6,666 bases of DNA from assembly GCA_030145365.1 (NCBI GenBank), contig JAQYVS010000281.1:1-6666 (forward strand), written 5' to 3'. This stretch comes from Desulfofustis sp. (GTDB taxonomy: Bacteria > Desulfobacterota > Desulfobulbia > Desulfobulbales > Desulfocapsaceae). The notes beneath the pieces were generated by a model. It was not told the DNA's origin. It saw nothing but the letters and a program-made list of their open reading frames with translations, and did no database searches. Below, piece after piece: positions 6,176-6,666 of the stretch (within the stretch, counting starts at the first letter, position 1; each line of letters starts with the position of its first letter). The position numbers and the translations under genes are program-made.

Positions 6176-6666
6176 TTACGAATCTGTACTGCTGGCTGCA
6201 ATATCAACCAGCGATTCGTGAAAGATGGCTCCGCCGCCGATATCTGAGCACTGCTGGGAGGTCAGATCGTTAATTCCACCCTCATCATCAGCAACCGGCC
6301 AGAAAATTCCTTCGGCAACCAACACCCCTGGCTGGGTATCGGCAGTTACCACAGCTTTTCGTTTTACGCGGCCGCGAAGATTATAAATAGTCACCCCCGC
6401 CCCGTCTGTTATTTTTTTTATTTCGCTGTCTTCCGGGTGGATGAGGACCGAGCCGCAGTCCTGGGGGTAGAGTTCGCCGAAAGTGGAGTTGAGCAGTTTA
6501 TCATTTGGAGGTGTAATCAGGCGGAATGGAAACCGGCTCATTAAATCCGGATTGTCAAACTCGCAGGATGAAACCAGCTGAGGATATCGCGGTAGAGCGC
6601 AATCTTCCTCGCTGACAAAACGGAATCTCTTTCCTTTGGAAGCAAACGCTGAACCAGTCTCACCCG
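6176..6666 (-). CDS. Molybdopterin-dependent oxidoreductase, C-terminal part (partial)
   Basis: The minus-strand frame is open from the window edge to TAA at 6178-6176 and shows the last 162 residues. It begins in a linker containing TGSAFASKGKRFRF, continues with ALPRYPQLVSSCEFDNPDLM and FPFRLITPPNDKLLNSTFGE, and then shows the barrel-like molybdopterin dinucleotide-binding domain (DCGSVLIHPEDSEIKKI, DGAGVTIYNLRGRVKRKAVVT). Near the end, GGINDLTSQQCSDIGGGAIFHESLVDI is the family-typical closing segment. These features place it in the DMSO reductase/formate dehydrogenase superfamily (bis-MGD enzymes) that transfer two electrons or an oxygen atom. The visible part does not contain the iron-sulfur or Mo-ligand residues, so the substrate and any export signal are unknown. 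An internal ATG at 6541 is not the gene start, since homologous sequence continues upstream of it. Confidence 0.88.
   Translation of the reverse strand, partial: GETGSAFASKGKRFRFVSEEDCALPRYPQLVSSCEFDNPDLMSRFPFRLITPPNDKLLNSTFGELYPQDCGSVLIHPEDSEIKKITDGAGVTIYNLRGRVKRKAVVTADTQPGVLVAEGIFWPVADDEGGINDLTSQQCSDIGGGAIFHESLVDIAASSTDS

Overview
The window is ordinary bacterial chromosome, dense in genes and of roughly balanced base composition. No phage, transposon, CRISPR or RNA genes are visible. The gene set, the style of the proteins and the Shine-Dalgarno sites point to a Gram-negative proteobacterium-like organism. A Desulfobacterota (deltaproteobacterial) origin fits best to my eye, but this is inference from protein style and not from any marker gene.

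Left part (1-4013): this is a branched-chain amino acid type ABC importer (HAAT/Liv family). It starts with the last 25 codons of what is probably the periplasmic substrate-binding protein. A spacer of about 210 bases follows and contains several stem-loops, one of which looks like a Rho-independent terminator. Then come livH and livM (the two inner-membrane permeases) and livG and livF (the two cytoplasmic ATPases). livM/livG and livG/livF overlap by a single base (TAATG, TGATG), so the set is clearly one operon. The membrane and ATPase subunits together form the complete transporter core, fed by the binding protein encoded upstream.

Middle (4031-5558): an Epd/GapA-family dehydrogenase lies 17 bases after livF on the same strand and is probably co-transcribed. 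Its sequence resembles erythrose-4-phosphate dehydrogenase (pyridoxal phosphate synthesis) more than classical GAPDH. A small hairpin over the livF stop codon covers its Shine-Dalgarno site. A nitroreductase-family flavoprotein on the opposite strand converges on it, and the two coding ends overlap by 11 bases.

Right part (5559-6666): an AT-rich divergent spacer of about 230 bases precedes a 117-residue protein of unknown function with a CxxC motif. The window ends inside the C-terminal part of a molybdopterin-dependent oxidoreductase on the minus strand, which converges on the small protein. Nothing here is a clear novel system. The items most worth a second look are the small CxxC protein, the hairpin-rich spacer ahead of livH, and the hairpin linking livF to the epd-like gene.
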